From assembly GCF_043641665.1 (NCBI RefSeq), contig NC_092181.1, positions 15,604,463-15,668,462 on the forward strand: DNA of 64,000 bases. The letters run 5' to 3'. A model generated the notes under the pieces. That model was not told the DNA's origin. It worked only from the letters and a program-made list of their open reading frames with translations, and did no database searches. The translations under genes were made by a program, and so were the position numbers. Positions 1 through 11,823 of the stretch are shown here, one piece after another. Numbering within the stretch: the stretch's first letter is position 1; every line of letters starts with the position of its first letter. Source of the stretch: Enoplosus armatus (Eukaryota; Chordata; Actinopteri; Centrarchiformes; Enoplosidae).

Positions 1-33
1 AGACAGTCAGGAAGCACTATCTGTCTCTTGCAG

Positions 34-1728
34 TTACAGAGTGTCAGGTGACGTACATTTGGACTGATAAAGCTGGAGAAGATCTACAATGTAAAACCAG
101 GACTCTGGACAAAGAACCAACTGGAATCAGAGGTATAGTAGTATGTCTTTCTATAATCTATAAATATTGTGCCTGATGTGTTTCTGTTTCATATGACCAT
201 GTGTTAACTGTAACTTTCAAAATGTCCATTCCTGTCAGATATCCCTGAGTGGAGTGCTACCTGGATGAACGGGAATTTAATCGAAGTCACTCTGGTCCCG
301 GTCAGAATGTTTCGAGATCCTTTCACTCTTGATCCCAATAAACTGGTTCTGTGTGAAGTGCTTGACAGCAACCTTGTGGACATAGGTAACATATTGCTGT
401 GTTGGCTGAGAACTCTAAAGTGTGTGCTACATGTGTATACACTCTGAGCTTTGGTGTGTCTTTGTTTTAATCTCTCCACACAGGAGGTAATCAGCGTTCA
501 CAGTGTGCTAAAGTCATGGAGGACGTTAAAGAGTTTCAGCCCTGGTTCGGGATGGAACAGGAGTACACTCTGTTTGGTTTGGATGGACAGCCCTTTGGTT
601 GGCCTCCTCAGGGATGCCTCTTTAATGGAGGTGTGATTAATGGATATAGGATTGAACTACAAAAACATACTGTGTATTGAGAGTGTTATGAAGAAATGTG
701 CAATTAAATTAACAGTTCCTATAGTGCTTTTTAAATCTTGTTTTGTGTTGGTTTTATATTCAGTGAATTGTGCCGTGGGCATCAACAAAGTGTTTGGAAG
801 AGACATTTGTATCTGTCACTATCGAGCCTGTCTGTATGCTGGTGTGAAGATCTGCGGCACCAACGCAGAATCATTAGCATCCCAGGTATGAACGGCTGGA
901 ACGGTTTTCAACTATTTTATTAACAAAGTCACTAATAAAATAGTCAAATTGTTAAAAGCACACAGACAAAGTTAGCAACTAACTTTGGCGGACATTGTGG
1001 AGCACTTAGCAGCTAATGGGCCAGATATTTCACTCAATGTTTGGTGGAGACCAAAACCAGAGCTTAAATGAGAGTTAATATTGGAGTTACATTTTTCAAG
1101 TGGTCAGAAATGACTTGATCTGGAAAACCCCAAAACCTGCCTGAACCTCGAACAGGGATTTAAACATTTTAAAATGTATATTATCATGAGATGACATAGT
1201 GTAATCGCTAATGACATAGTACTTTATGAGATTGTCATCAAATCAGAATTCACCTTTACATTTAAAAAGGATTTTTAAAAATTACTTCAAAAGCATGTTT
1301 TCCTTTATCTGATAGGTGACAGACATTTAACTTGGACATTAAAAGACCCCAGATGAATCAGTTCAGATTTATATGACACAGTAAAACACATTTTGTGTTA
1401 AAAACATTACTTCATGGAGTCAAACCAGTTGACTTTCAGAGACATTGTGGTTATAAATACTCAGATGTCTCCTTAGCTGGCTGTGATTGGTGTTTTTGTC
1501 TGATTAGTGGGAGTTCCAGGTCGGCCCCGGTGAGGGGATTGAAACGGGGGATCACCTGTGGGTGGCCCGCTACATTCTGCACCGTGTCTGTGAAGACTTT
1601 GGGGTTGTCGCATCTTTGGAGGCAAAACCCTTCAAGGGCAATGATGGTGCATCAGGCTGTCACACCAACTTCAGCACCGAAGCGATGAGGAGCGAAGGGG
1701 GGCTTCAGTGAGTTTAAACCACTGAGTG

Positions 1729-1764
<36 letters not shown>

Positions 1765-2171
1765 TGCTCTTGGTGCACAACAAATAAGCATTTAGAAATA
1801 GATGCATACATAAAATCTGTTCTCTGTGAAATTACAGGTTCATTGAAGAAGCGATCAGAAGGCTGAGCAAGCGTCACTCTCAGCACCTCCGTGTCTACGA
1901 TCCACATGATGGCGCCGACAACATGAGTCGCCTCACCGGTCAAAGCTTTACCTCCAGTTTCCATGTCTTCTCTACAGCCACAGCCTGTCGAAATGTTAGT
2001 GTTCGCATCCCAGGCCACGTCAATCGGAGGGGCTGCGGGTACTTTGAGGACAGACGTCCTGCCGCCAACTGTGACCCTTACCTTGTGATGAGAGCCTTGG
2101 TCGAAACTTGTCTGCTTGAAACCCCTGGGGAAGATGACGATGATGATGAGGGGAAGATCATGGCTGCCTAA
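34..2171 (+). CDS. glutamine synthetase-like protein, 5'-partial, predicted pseudoenzyme
   Basis: Six GT-AG exons join in frame: 34-132, 239-385, 484-630, 764-885, 1508-1707 and 1838-2171 (TAA). Upstream exons lie outside the window. The product matches type II (eukaryotic) glutamine synthetase along its length: [69 protein letters not shown] and [13 protein letters not shown]. Metal, glutamate and ATP residues equivalent to human E134, E136, E196, E203, H253, R299, R319, R324, E338 and R340 are present. The segment after IPEW is about five residues shorter than in human and lacks the FDGSST motif holding D63. The loop normally reading FHETS reads QSFTS, so E305 is Phe. N248 is Gly. The C-terminus ends in an acidic run (GEDDDDDEG). 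Known enzymes join ammonia to glutamate using ATP; this copy may not catalyse that. It could be a regulatory or scaffold paralogue. Lengsin is unlikely because that family is class I-like. Confidence 0.9.
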
Positions 2172-2301
2172 AATGGGAGAAAGACAACATCCAAGACACC
2201 ACAAAGTGCCATAACGTACTGCAAACTTTAAGTGCATCATTTGCCATTTTAAAGAAATCTCACTCATTTGCAAATTCAAATGCAATGAAATTTAGTGTTG
2301 C

Positions 2302-2320
2302 ATTAAAGAGGCAAAATAAA
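2302..2320 (+). promoter_or_regulatory. poly(A) signals of the glutamine synthetase-like gene
   Basis: ATTAAA at 2302-2307 and AATAAA at 2315-2320 lie about 130-150 bp after the stop codon, a normal place for the 3' end of this transcript. Confidence 0.6.
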
Positions 2321-2339
2321 TGATAAATTAAACTGACAT

Positions 2340-3690
2340 CAGGCCTGTTTCTTTCCCTGCAAACACGTGTGAAGTCTAGTCAAGTTTATTTGTACACTTG
2401 AAAACAACTTGAGAATGTAAAGTGAAAGCAGACACAGTGGAGACAAGCAGCTGATGGCCTCCAACAAAAGTATACTGGACAAAGGCAAAGAATTGGCCAC
2501 ATGTAAAGACTAACTAACTAACTAACTAATAATGAGAAAGAGCTGCGGCGATGGACATATTGAACATGTGTAATTGGTAAATGGTCTTCACTATATGGCG
2601 ACCGAGCTGCCATGCAAGGTGCTGGCCTCCATCAGGAGCTTCAGTTCAGTACGAACCCCCAACCTGCTCTACCCTGCTCTACCTCCCGTGCGACGGTGCT
2701 AACCACTGCCCCACCATGCACCACGTGTTGGTGTATGTTTTGTGTAGCGCGTGTGTTGAATGTTAATGTTGAAATGTCGCCCATGTTCTGTTTTGTTGCT
2801 TATTGTCTCTTTTTTATCAGTACAGCCGTTTGTCATATATAATATCTCAATGGACTTTACAGGCCCACATAAAGCTCCCTCAAAGCTCTAAAGAGACAAA
2901 GAAAAATGTCCTCCAAAACTTTATAAAGGGACAAAAAACAGAAGGAACTGCAGGGGACGCAATTCAAAAAGAGATCCCCCATCATTGCCCCATTGCATGG
3001 TTGAGACAATTAAGGGAAAAATAAGAATTACAGAAGTATTTTTTTTAGAAATCCAAAGTTAGAAAGTTAGAAATACAAAATACTGTATGGAAAACAGTTT
3101 ATAATGCAACAACAGGATTATCACAAGTCACATGAATAAGTCCACAAAAATAAGTAACTCCTGTTAAAAAAGGCGAATCAGTCTAATATCTGTTGTTCAC
3201 GATAAGTTCAAGGTGCCAGGTGGATGGGAAGTGAGGTGTGGCGGATGACGTCATCTTGGAGGCATTATCACTTGAGACTAAATTAGCCCTTTTAGCTCCT
3301 TTTTTTCCTCCACCACACACACACATTGTGACATTTCTATTGAGTTAATTTTAGATAAATATCTGGATGGATGGGTTTGCTCTTCCTTGCTGTATCTTAT
3401 CATACTGTTCAGTGTTCACCTCTGAAGCTCTTTTCTAGTTCTAAAATGTATTGTCATTTCATTCCATACTTTTGTTCACCTGATTTTATGGAAAGCACTT
3501 TGTATGTCAGTTATGGAAGTATAAATAAATATTACTTATTATTATACTCTGTATATGTCGCCCTGTCAACAGAACTTTCTCAGTTGAAGCAACTCGGTCC
3601 TGTTGAGTGGGAATTAATAGAAATGGGGTCAAAAACATCAGGAAACGAGAAGAAATACAAAACAGCGTGCGACGAATGAGTAATTTCAAA
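2340..3690. other. intergenic DNA
   Basis: I see no gene here. It holds a short AACT tandem repeat at about 2508-2530 and otherwise AT-rich unique-looking sequence. The short open frames have no recognisable protein character. The last few hundred bases presumably contain the receptor promoter and 5' UTR, but no clear core element was identified. Confidence 0.5.
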
Positions 3691-3964
3691 TGGCTTGACG
3701 CGGTTTTGTTTTCTCAGACGGCCAACTTGTCTCAACCCCGCGCGTCTCTGCCGCGCTGTCAGCAGTGAGGACCAGCTGCTGGTGCATGTGGTCCTCAGTA
3801 AGTCTGCGCTCAGATCAGTCCGACTGGAGCGGGAGGCGCGCGCTCCACTCCACAGAGAGACTATTTTGACCTCTTGTTTTTTTTTTTTTTTCCTGTTGAT
3901 GGTACGAAGGGAAGGCATTCTTCGTCCTCTTGGTTTGACGTATGGCCGAGCGCAGGACCGGGCA

Positions 3965-5338
3965 ATGAATAACACAACCGGCTCGGCACTGGTGGGAGCA
4001 GGCAGCCGGGAGGAGTTACCGGCGCACCGCGCTTTAACGGGCTGCCTTCTGGCGCTGCTTATCGTTTGGACGCTTTTAGGCAACTTCACGGTGTGCGCGG
4101 CCGTTTTTCGCTTCCGGCACCTGCGCGCCAAAGTAACCAACACCTTCATCGTGTCTCTGGCTCTGTCGGACCTCCTGGTCGCCGTGCTGGTGATGCCGTG
4201 GAAAGCTGTGGCCGAAGTGGCTGGCTTCTGGCCGTTTGGAGGGTTCTGCAAGACCTGGCTGGCCTGCGACATCATGTGCTCCACGGCCTCCATCCTCAAC
4301 CTGTGCGTCATTAGCGTGGATCGATACTGGGCCATCTCCAGCCCTTTCCGCTACGAGAGGAGTATGAACAAGAAGGTGGCCTCCGTTATGATCGGCGTGA
4401 CCTGGACAGTCTCCGTGGTCATCTCCTTCGTTCCCGTGCAGCTGAACTGGCACCGGGCGGAGATCGGTGATCCTGCTGGGGAGGATTCGGCGCTTCACGG
4501 TAAGACTGTTGATGGAAGCTGTGACTCCAGCCTGAGCCGGACATACGCCATCTCCTCCTCCCTCATCAGCTTCTACATCCCCGTGGCTATCATGATTGTC
4601 ACATACACCCGCATCTACCGGATAGCCCAGATACAGATCCGGATGATATCCTCCTTGGAGCGGGCGGCGGAGCACGCGCAGAGTTGCCGCTCGAACGGAC
4701 CTGAACTATTTCCTCACCTGTGCACGGAAATCAGTGCCAACTCATATCAGTCTCATATCCGTCTTCAGCCTGGGTCTCAGCGCTCCGGTCAGTCACACCG
4801 GGAGCTCAAAGTCTCCATCAGAAAGGAGACGAAAGTCCTCAAAACTCTGAGCATCATCATGGGTGTTTTTGTCTGCTGCTGGTTGCCGTTCTTTGTCCTC
4901 AACTGCGCTCTGCCCTTCTGTCCCGGACCAGAGGCCCCGGGGGCGCAGCGGGGCCCTTACTGCGTCAGTGAAAAAACCTTCGATGTCTTCGTGTGGATCG
5001 GCTGGAGCAATTCGTCCCTTAACCCGATCATCTACGCGTTCAACGCGGACTTCAGAGACGCCTTCCTGCGCCTGTTGCGCTGCCGCGGACGCGGCTGCTG
5101 GACCGCGGTGAGCGCAGCGGTGGAGACGGTGATGGCGAGCAACGAGGCCGGACAGCTGAAGCAGGACAGCCCGCTGAACGCGAAGCTGAGCGTCTCCTGT
5201 GCCATGAAAACCGGAGGAAGTGAGGACAGCGGGAACACAACGGTGACTGTGCTTTATCACAGGGGGACAACCTCGGAGCAGGTGACGGACACCGAGGAGA
5301 GTAACGACAAAGACAGACTGACGCAGATACCGATATAA
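3965..5338 (+). CDS. D1-class (D1/D5-like) dopamine receptor, intronless
   Basis: Single-exon class A GPCR of 457 residues. The frame is open further upstream (to 3695), but ATG 3965 is preferred: it gives a short N-terminus with N-glycosylation sequons (NNTT, residues 2-5) as in the family, and upstream codons look like 5' UTR. Key features are TM1 around LLGN (37-40), TM2 LALSDLL, TM3 Asp102 in CDIMCSTAS for the amine, C95-C186 disulfide, DRY 119-121, TM5 serines 198/199/202 for catechol hydroxyls, TM6 CCWLPFF, TM7 NSSLNPIIY and candidate palmitoylated cysteines 373 and 378. The family couples through Gs to raise cAMP at the plasma membrane. The [15 protein letters not shown] stretch in loop 3 resembles D5 and D1C; SSPFRYER in loop 2 resembles D1. 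Loop 3 is longer than in human D1 or D5. The subtype (drd5, drd1c/drd6, drd1e/drd7) is unresolved, so no symbol is given. Confidence 0.93.
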   Translation: MNNTTGSALVGAGSREELPAHRALTGCLLALLIVWTLLGNFTVCAAVFRFRHLRAKVTNTFIVSLALSDLLVAVLVMPWKAVAEVAGFWPFGGFCKTWLACDIMCSTASILNLCVISVDRYWAISSPFRYERSMNKKVASVMIGVTWTVSVVISFVPVQLNWHRAEIGDPAGEDSALHGKTVDGSCDSSLSRTYAISSSLISFYIPVAIMIVTYTRIYRIAQIQIRMISSLERAAEHAQSCRSNGPELFPHLCTEISANSYQSHIRLQPGSQRSGQSHRELKVSIRKETKVLKTLSIIMGVFVCCWLPFFVLNCALPFCPGPEAPGAQRGPYCVSEKTFDVFVWIGWSNSSLNPIIYAFNADFRDAFLRLLRCRGRGCWTAVSAAVETVMASNEAGQLKQDSPLNAKLSVSCAMKTGGSEDSGNTTVTVLYHRGTTSEQVTDTEESNDKDRLTQIPI

Positions 5339-6589
5339 CAGACGCAATCTATTAAATGTGCGGGGCGAGTGAGCAGGACAAATATGCAGAGAGGGGGTTA
5401 GTGATCACATCCCACCTAAGCTGTAGCAAAGGGGCAGGAAAAAAAAAGAAGCACTGAAGCACAGTGAGTTACTCCCGAGGTCATCGTCAAACATGCAGGT
5501 GAACAAAAACCAGGCGTATAGACAAAAATGACATGATACTAAAAACTGTATGAAAAACGCATCATGTCCTTTTCTCCCTTCTTTAGGACATGATGTGTTT
5601 TCAGTACATGTTTAATAACAGTCAAAGACAGTGGACGTTTAGCCAACAAAGACTTTGTAGGTTGAAATTGTAACAAATTTTGGAGCTGCAAAATTCAGTG
5701 TGAGGACTGCATCTCCTTTTCCTTATCAGGACAAATATACAGACAGGTGCAGATGTGGGTAAATAAAGTGAGGCCCATCAGCAAGATTAAGACAGTACAA
5801 GACTTATAATTGTATTTCTGCATCCTAAGTTAGAGCAAGTTAAAAAGAAACTCAAAAGGAAAGAAGTAATTACATTTTTTCATGTAATTTTCTAAAAACA
5901 AAACAAAACGGCCATAGATGACAAACTAAACAGAGTGAAGCAGACACCTGTAGGATGTTCAAAGTCTTGAATAAAGCTGGGACTCAGCGTTAGATTAGAA
6001 TTGATGTTGTACATGGATAATAAAACACCTTAAAGTCACATCGCTGAAGTAATATGCCTAACAAGTGAAATATGTCATATTTTACTTGAAAAACACTGAC
6101 ATTTAGATTTACTAGTGAGGCTGGTTCCTCACCATGGAGGGAGAGTTATCAGGTCAGGATTTCTCTGAATCTCTAGAAATGGGATTATGTAACTAACTCA
6201 CATTAGCACCCGTCAGCTGTGCATCTTGGTGAATGCACTGTGCACTCTGTTTCCCCCATCTATCTCCTGAAAGAAACAAAACATAAATAATTTGCAATGG
6301 TTGTTCCTGGGAAAGATGCTCTGACCTGTGAGAACACAGAAGCTTTTATGGTGACAACCCTCAAAAACACAAGATGTGATTACGGTCTATGCTGCGAGGC
6401 TGATGCAGGAACGGGGACTACAAAAGTACGGCTGGAGATTCTGAACTTTCTGCAGATTAACATCTGTTCATTTTTGTTTAATGAGACGTCCTTGTTGGTG
6501 TTAAATATGAAAGTGGGTGTTAAAACCTCAAGGAGCCACAAGCCTTAATGGAATGTGATTTCGTTACTGTTACAAGATTTAAAGAAATG
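5339..6589 (+). other. receptor 3' UTR and intergenic DNA
   Basis: Non-coding sequence after the receptor stop. An AATAAA occurs near 5762 and others near 5971 and 6020; the true poly(A) site cannot be chosen. I see no gene. Confidence 0.4.
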
Positions 6590-6750
6590 AGACTTTCTTG
6601 CCGCGAGTTAGATGAGAAGATTGATACCACTTTCATATCTGTCCGGTAGCAAAATATGGAGCTACAGCCAGCAACAGGTTAGCTTATAGCTTAGCACAAA
6701 CACTTGAAATAGCTAGCATGGTTCTAGCTAGCTGTACCTTCACGTTCAAA
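6590..6750. repeat. partial arm of a fish interspersed repeat
   Basis: This stretch (gagttagatgagaagattg, then gagctacagccagcaacagg, then ggttagcttatagcttagc) resembles the left arm of the element that follows at 6751 and is a sequence type often seen in fish genomes. It is probably a truncated copy lying beside a second, fuller one. Confidence 0.6.
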
Positions 6751-7620
6751 GCAATACTTTGACATTTTGGGAAATACACTTATTCGCTTTTTTTGCCAAG
6801 AGTCAAGCTCTGCCTAGGTTTGCAACGTTGTGTACCGTTAGGCTATGTTTGGATTTGGTAATTATGAAGCTACTGCTAGCAGCAGTTAGCTTAGCTAAGC
6901 GTAAAGATGGAAGCAGGGAGAAATGGCTATCCTGGTTCTGTATGAAGGTAACAAAATCCACCTACTAGTGACACTGACAAATGCAGTTTGCCGAACTACA
7001 TATGGCATACTGCTTTTCACAGTCGTATTGATTTATTTTGCCGGTTTCCGGTTTTGGAAAGCAGAAGTAATAGTCATGCAGGCATTATTCTCCAGCCTTA
7101 TGAAAGTCGGAACAAATTTTTAAATTAGGCCTTGTAGATCTAATATGAGTAGAGATTCAGTAACTGGGTTGCTTATTTCTTGCCTCAAATTTGTTCAGAA
7201 ACAGAATTTGATGGACTGCTGAGGTGAAATAAGTGAAAGTTTACATAACGTTAATGGCAATCCACCGCCAGCACTTTGCATTGTGGGACACAGTATGCGA
7301 GGTAGACTGGTCCGATGCATACTGGAGATTTATTTCTAATCAGTACGACCTCTGGGTGTTTTGGGCATTCTGCATAATTTCCTTTTGTTTGCATACTACA
7401 TCCTACAATTTTTATACTGCCAGTATAGAAGGCGCTTTCAAATACAGCCTAAGACAGCCAGTTGTTGTAATTAGTGAGCTTTACAGGTACTGGTGGACAG
7501 AACCAGGCTACCAGGCTACATATTTACTGTAAAGACATGAGAGTGGTCTGGATCCTCTCATCTAACTCTCTGCAAGAAAGAGAATAATCGTATTTCCCAA
7601 AATGTCAAACCAGTCCTTTA
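6751..7620. mobile_element. inverted-repeat (MITE-like) element with nested insert
   Basis: The left end contains TTGACATTTTGGGAAATAC near 6759-6777. The right end, near 7590-7608, carries its reverse complement (GTATTTCCCAAAATGTCAA). Sub-terminal parts also match: a left motif (ggtaacaaaatccacctac) and its counterpart near 7470-7500 (ttagtgagctttacaggtac) are both typical of one fish repeat. The middle (about 6990-7460) looks like unrelated nested repeat sequence. There is no coding capacity, so this is a non-autonomous DNA transposon or foldback element. Confidence 0.7.
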
Positions 7621-10600
7621 AACTGCACCACATATTATGGATCAGTGCAACAACTAATAGTCCTAATTTCTAATTTCACAAATGTTTGCAGTTGACGTTA
7701 TTGTCTCTTTTAGGCACCAGTGATAACATGTGTGTGTCTGTGTCTTATTCTGATTATGCAGGAGTGAGAGAACACAGGGATGGCACGGTATACCGTGTAA
7801 TTGTTTCCAGAGGGGAAGCGTGTGCAGCGTTAAGGTGTTCGCTGTGTAATGGGCTTGTAACCTACATAGCACATCCATCAGCTGTAGGCGTCTCCAACTG
7901 TATGTAAGAATAGTCACCATACCAAAGAGGATTAATAAAACAAAGGTCAAATGAATTTTTAAAAATGTGTCTCCCATCTACAGAGGCTGCATGTAGGTTA
8001 CAGTCATTACAGGCCTGACTGGACTGCAGTTCAGAGAGAAGTATGTGGTGTGAGGAATGATAGTGATCACATCTAGTAATATTGACTGACTGTCCTTGTT
8101 TCAATCTTTCTCCATTTCATTCTCATGTCACCCAAAAGGAGCTCACTGCATTTTAACGTGTCTCTCTGTGTAGTTGTGTTCGCCTGGGGACACTTTTAAT
8201 GGGCCACACCTGCCCACCTTGGTGGAGAGAGAGAGAGACAGGGAGTTTCAGAGGGAGCTGCTGAGTGATTTGTGGACTTCAGGTCATCTAGCCATGGTGC
8301 TGTAACTACTGCTCCGGAGCCTCAGCATACAGGGACCATACAGGGAGGTTTTGAACACTTTATTTATACATTTATCCAATTTTTATAAGACAACATGACC
8401 AGAACAGACAGCAACGACAGAAAAAAACTACCCATGTTTAGAGTGTAACATACAGCCTATTCGAGACTGAAAAACAATTTCATCAGTCATTTCAGCAAAT
8501 GCCCATAAACGGCATATGTTTGTGTTGAAGTGACAAAGCCCTCTAGTGGCTGGAGGAATTATCTGGTAAATTTTGAGCAAAACAAAGTGTGATGTTGCCA
8601 CAGGGTTCACAGACGGAGGAGGTTAGCGTGGTTGGATGGGTCAGAAAAACATCAGAGACTGATTTCTTTGTTTTCTGCTACCGACTGACACTCAACATTG
8701 GTTTCTTTTAACACGATTGCAGTTGTTCCCTAACCTTAATAGTTATGATACTGACCATGATATTGACCCAACTTCCTCATTGTTTTTGTGCCTAAACCTA
8801 AGGTTTTATTTTTGAAATGGCAACGTCATCATGTTGTTGTTCAGGAGGACATGGACCAACAATGTTTATTGTTTTTGTGGTTGTTATTCATATATTCAAT
8901 TGACAGAACAAGCCAGTCATATATGCAGTTGGCAAAGATTTCCTCCAGTCTAAACAACAAACTACATTTCCCTCCAAAAAAAAAAGCATGACCTGATTTG
9001 TCCTTTGTTAGCGCCTCTCAAACTGTTACAAATCACAGATTCAACTGTTTTCAGACCAGGCTATGGTTAAGCTTTGGTTACGTTTGGTTTGGTTAGTGTT
9101 AGAGAAAGGGCACGTTTTGGGTTCAAATAATTACGATGTTAAGGTTAGGCAAAATTGTGACGATTAAAAAAGGAACCAATGTTGATTGTCCATAAGGACC
9201 AGGAAAAGACAGAAAAAGAACAGAAGTCTCCCATGTTAAACTTCAATGCTTTGTCTACCCATCCACTACTTTCACCTTTGCTCCTGATGGACAACAGTCT
9301 ACTCACATAGCTGCTAGATGTCCGGACCAAGAAAATGTAGGTTATTTTCACAAATGAATCATGCTGTTCTTGTTGTTGTTATTTTTTGGGATGACAGTCT
9401 CACAGTCACAAGGCCAGTCACAAGAAGTAAACTATGTTCCATATAAGTGTTTCTAGTGTTTACATTTTTTGATAAAATGGAGCAATGGTGTCACAGGTTA
9501 AAGGTCAATGAGCTGCTAGCTGTTCAACCAAAGACTTCTCAAATTGTGTCATTTGAAGCAGTAAAACTATCAAATATGTAACAATTCTTCTTTAGTCTTC
9601 CTGATCATCTTGTGACCCCTCGATCGATCCTGCAACCTCTTAGGGCAGGGTCTTCCATTTTGAGTTGTTTCAAATGAAACCATCTGAAAAATTGGGCCAA
9701 AGATGTAAAACCATTCATATTTTGATTTAAGCTTTTTCTTGAACAAATGACTGAACAAACATAAAAACGGTTTCCACACCCCAGTAAATATCTTGAAAAG
9801 AAGTGTTATATATATTGACTGATAGACTTGCCATGACCTCACACGTACTGTCTTTTCTCCTCTGATCCAGTTTGTAAACTCTTTCTGTCCAAAAGACCTT
9901 ATAATCCCCTTCAGGCTCTTTGGGGACATCGGATCAGGGCGTTGTTTCCTGCAATAATCCTGGCACTCCAGAGGGAGAGGCCCTCTGCATTATTACAGAT
10001 ATATGAACAACACTTTTAGTCAGATTTAGTCCTGGCTTATACTCAGGTCTATAAGCACACAACTCTTATATAAGTTATCCTTTATATCCTTTATGTTTAA
10101 GAACGCTCAGAGCAAGTCTGTGAAGTGAACACTGTGTGTGTGTGTGTGTGCGTGTTTTATTCATGAGTGTGTGCATTCAAGTCAATGAATCTGAATGTTT
10201 CCGGCAGAAAAATGAATTAGGTCAGATAAGATTAGCAAACCGGACAACACTGAGAAAGGAAAAAGGAGAGTCAGGAGGGAGAGAAAGCGTGAGAGAGAGA
10301 GAGTGAACTATGAATAAAAGAGGACAGAAGAAACATGAGAATTTAAGTGACAAATATGGAGATTGGCGGGGTCAGGGCAAATGCAGGTTCATAAAAAGGT
10401 TACAGTGAAACCTAAAATAGGGCAAAAAAAATAGTTACATAACAATTAACCCATTCATCCGTTTTAAGGGACATCAATATTTGTTGCTCTCAGCCACTGA
10501 AACATTATATTTTAATAATTGGAATATAGAAACTAAGTAGCTTGGCTTCTAGTGAACCAATAAATAATAATGTTGACATATAAGTTGCAAGAGGACAGAG

Positions 10601-11820
10601 TAAGACATGACAGAAGACCTGCATGGCAGACCTTTTAAATATGAATTTAAATCATTTATATACATTCAAGTATAATATTGCCTTACTAAATTAAATATAT
10701 TAATAATTAATTTTCTTTAATCTCAACAACACAGAAGCATTTTACAAAATTAATGTCTATTCTAATGCACTTCTGGTCTTTTTTCTCTTTAATAGTTACT
10801 TTAGATTATATCATGTTAATATTCAAGTTATCAAGTTAATTATATAATATTTCACTTATACTGTATGCAGCTACAGAGGCTATTTGTTATTGTTGGCCTT
10901 TAACCACGTGTACTACGTTTGAGATGCCTCCAGACGAAGTCACTCAATGTCTAAACAATATAAGTACTTACATGATATGACATATTACAAAGACGTAAGG
11001 TTACATGAAAATGTTGATTTAGCCTCATTTCTACAAGGTTGAGAAAAAACAGAGGAAACAAATAGCTCTGAAGGGTTTGAATTAGAAACTGGACTGGAAC
11101 TTAGATGGAAAACACACGGGAAAGCCACAATTATTTATCAAAAGACTTTATTAATGAGAGGTAAATATTTCCAGCAGACGGCCACATGTGACCGGTGCAG
11201 CTGGGAGTGCACAGCTGGCTGCCGGTTCTCATTCCTGCTGCTGCGTGAAGCAGTTGAATTATTAGTGCGAGGCGTCAGGACGCCTGTCAGCCCACTCTCA
11301 CCGTGTCCTTCTAACCTCTAAAAATAGACCAGAGAGACACACCGAGAGTAAAGAGTAGTCATGGTTTGCATCCTACTGGTCAGAAAATGATCCTGATACA
11401 TTCAAGAAGACAGTGAAATCCAGTGGCAGAGATCAGACCTCAGACTACATTACACTCAGTTGAGAATTTGAGTTCAATAAAATGACACAAATCTGTGTAA
11501 TCCTGAATATCTGAACACGGACGACACTCCTGTAAATTGTTCGCCCTCTGATTTATAGAGCATGCAGTGATTTGTTATTTTCCTCCTCGCTTCTTTCCCT
11601 CTTACTGAGACCAACTTCATTATCAGTGAGACATCGAACGAAGAAGGAAATACAACAAAAGACAAAACACAACGCATAAAAATAGTATTGCCAGTTTTCT
11701 AAACTGTTACATAACTTACTATCCAGTAATTATCTTACTACGTACACTTACTAATGACGGGTCGTGTCAGGTGTGTACGGGATCACATATGGCACCTTTA
11801 ACATATTTGATATGTTTTTT
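7621..11820. other. intergenic DNA
   Basis: No gene recognised. It contains an inverted-repeat element at 8693-9184 (listed separately), a short (TG)n at about 10134-10150 and a GAGA-rich patch near 10275-10305. Open frames are short, AT-rich and unlike known proteins. Confidence 0.5.
8693..9184. mobile_element. inverted-repeat element, about 490 bp
   Basis: The left end CAACATTGGTTTCTTTTAA (8693 on) is mirrored by the right end TTAAAAAAGGAACCAATGTTG, whose reverse complement is near-identical. Internal arms also mirror: ccctaaccttaa and cctaaacctaagg on the left, taaggttagg and ggttaagctttgg on the right. No ORF of note. It is probably a non-autonomous DNA element. Confidence 0.6.
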
Positions 11821-11823
11821 CGC

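Noticed and set aside
3695..3964. N-terminal extension of the dopamine receptor frame
   Set aside because: Open by chance; lacks signal-peptide or family similarity, and ATG 3965 gives the typical glycosylated short N-terminus.
3580..4675. Long open frames on the minus strand over the dopamine receptor
   Set aside because: Antisense shadows of a GC-rich coding region; no family resemblance, while the plus frame is a complete GPCR.
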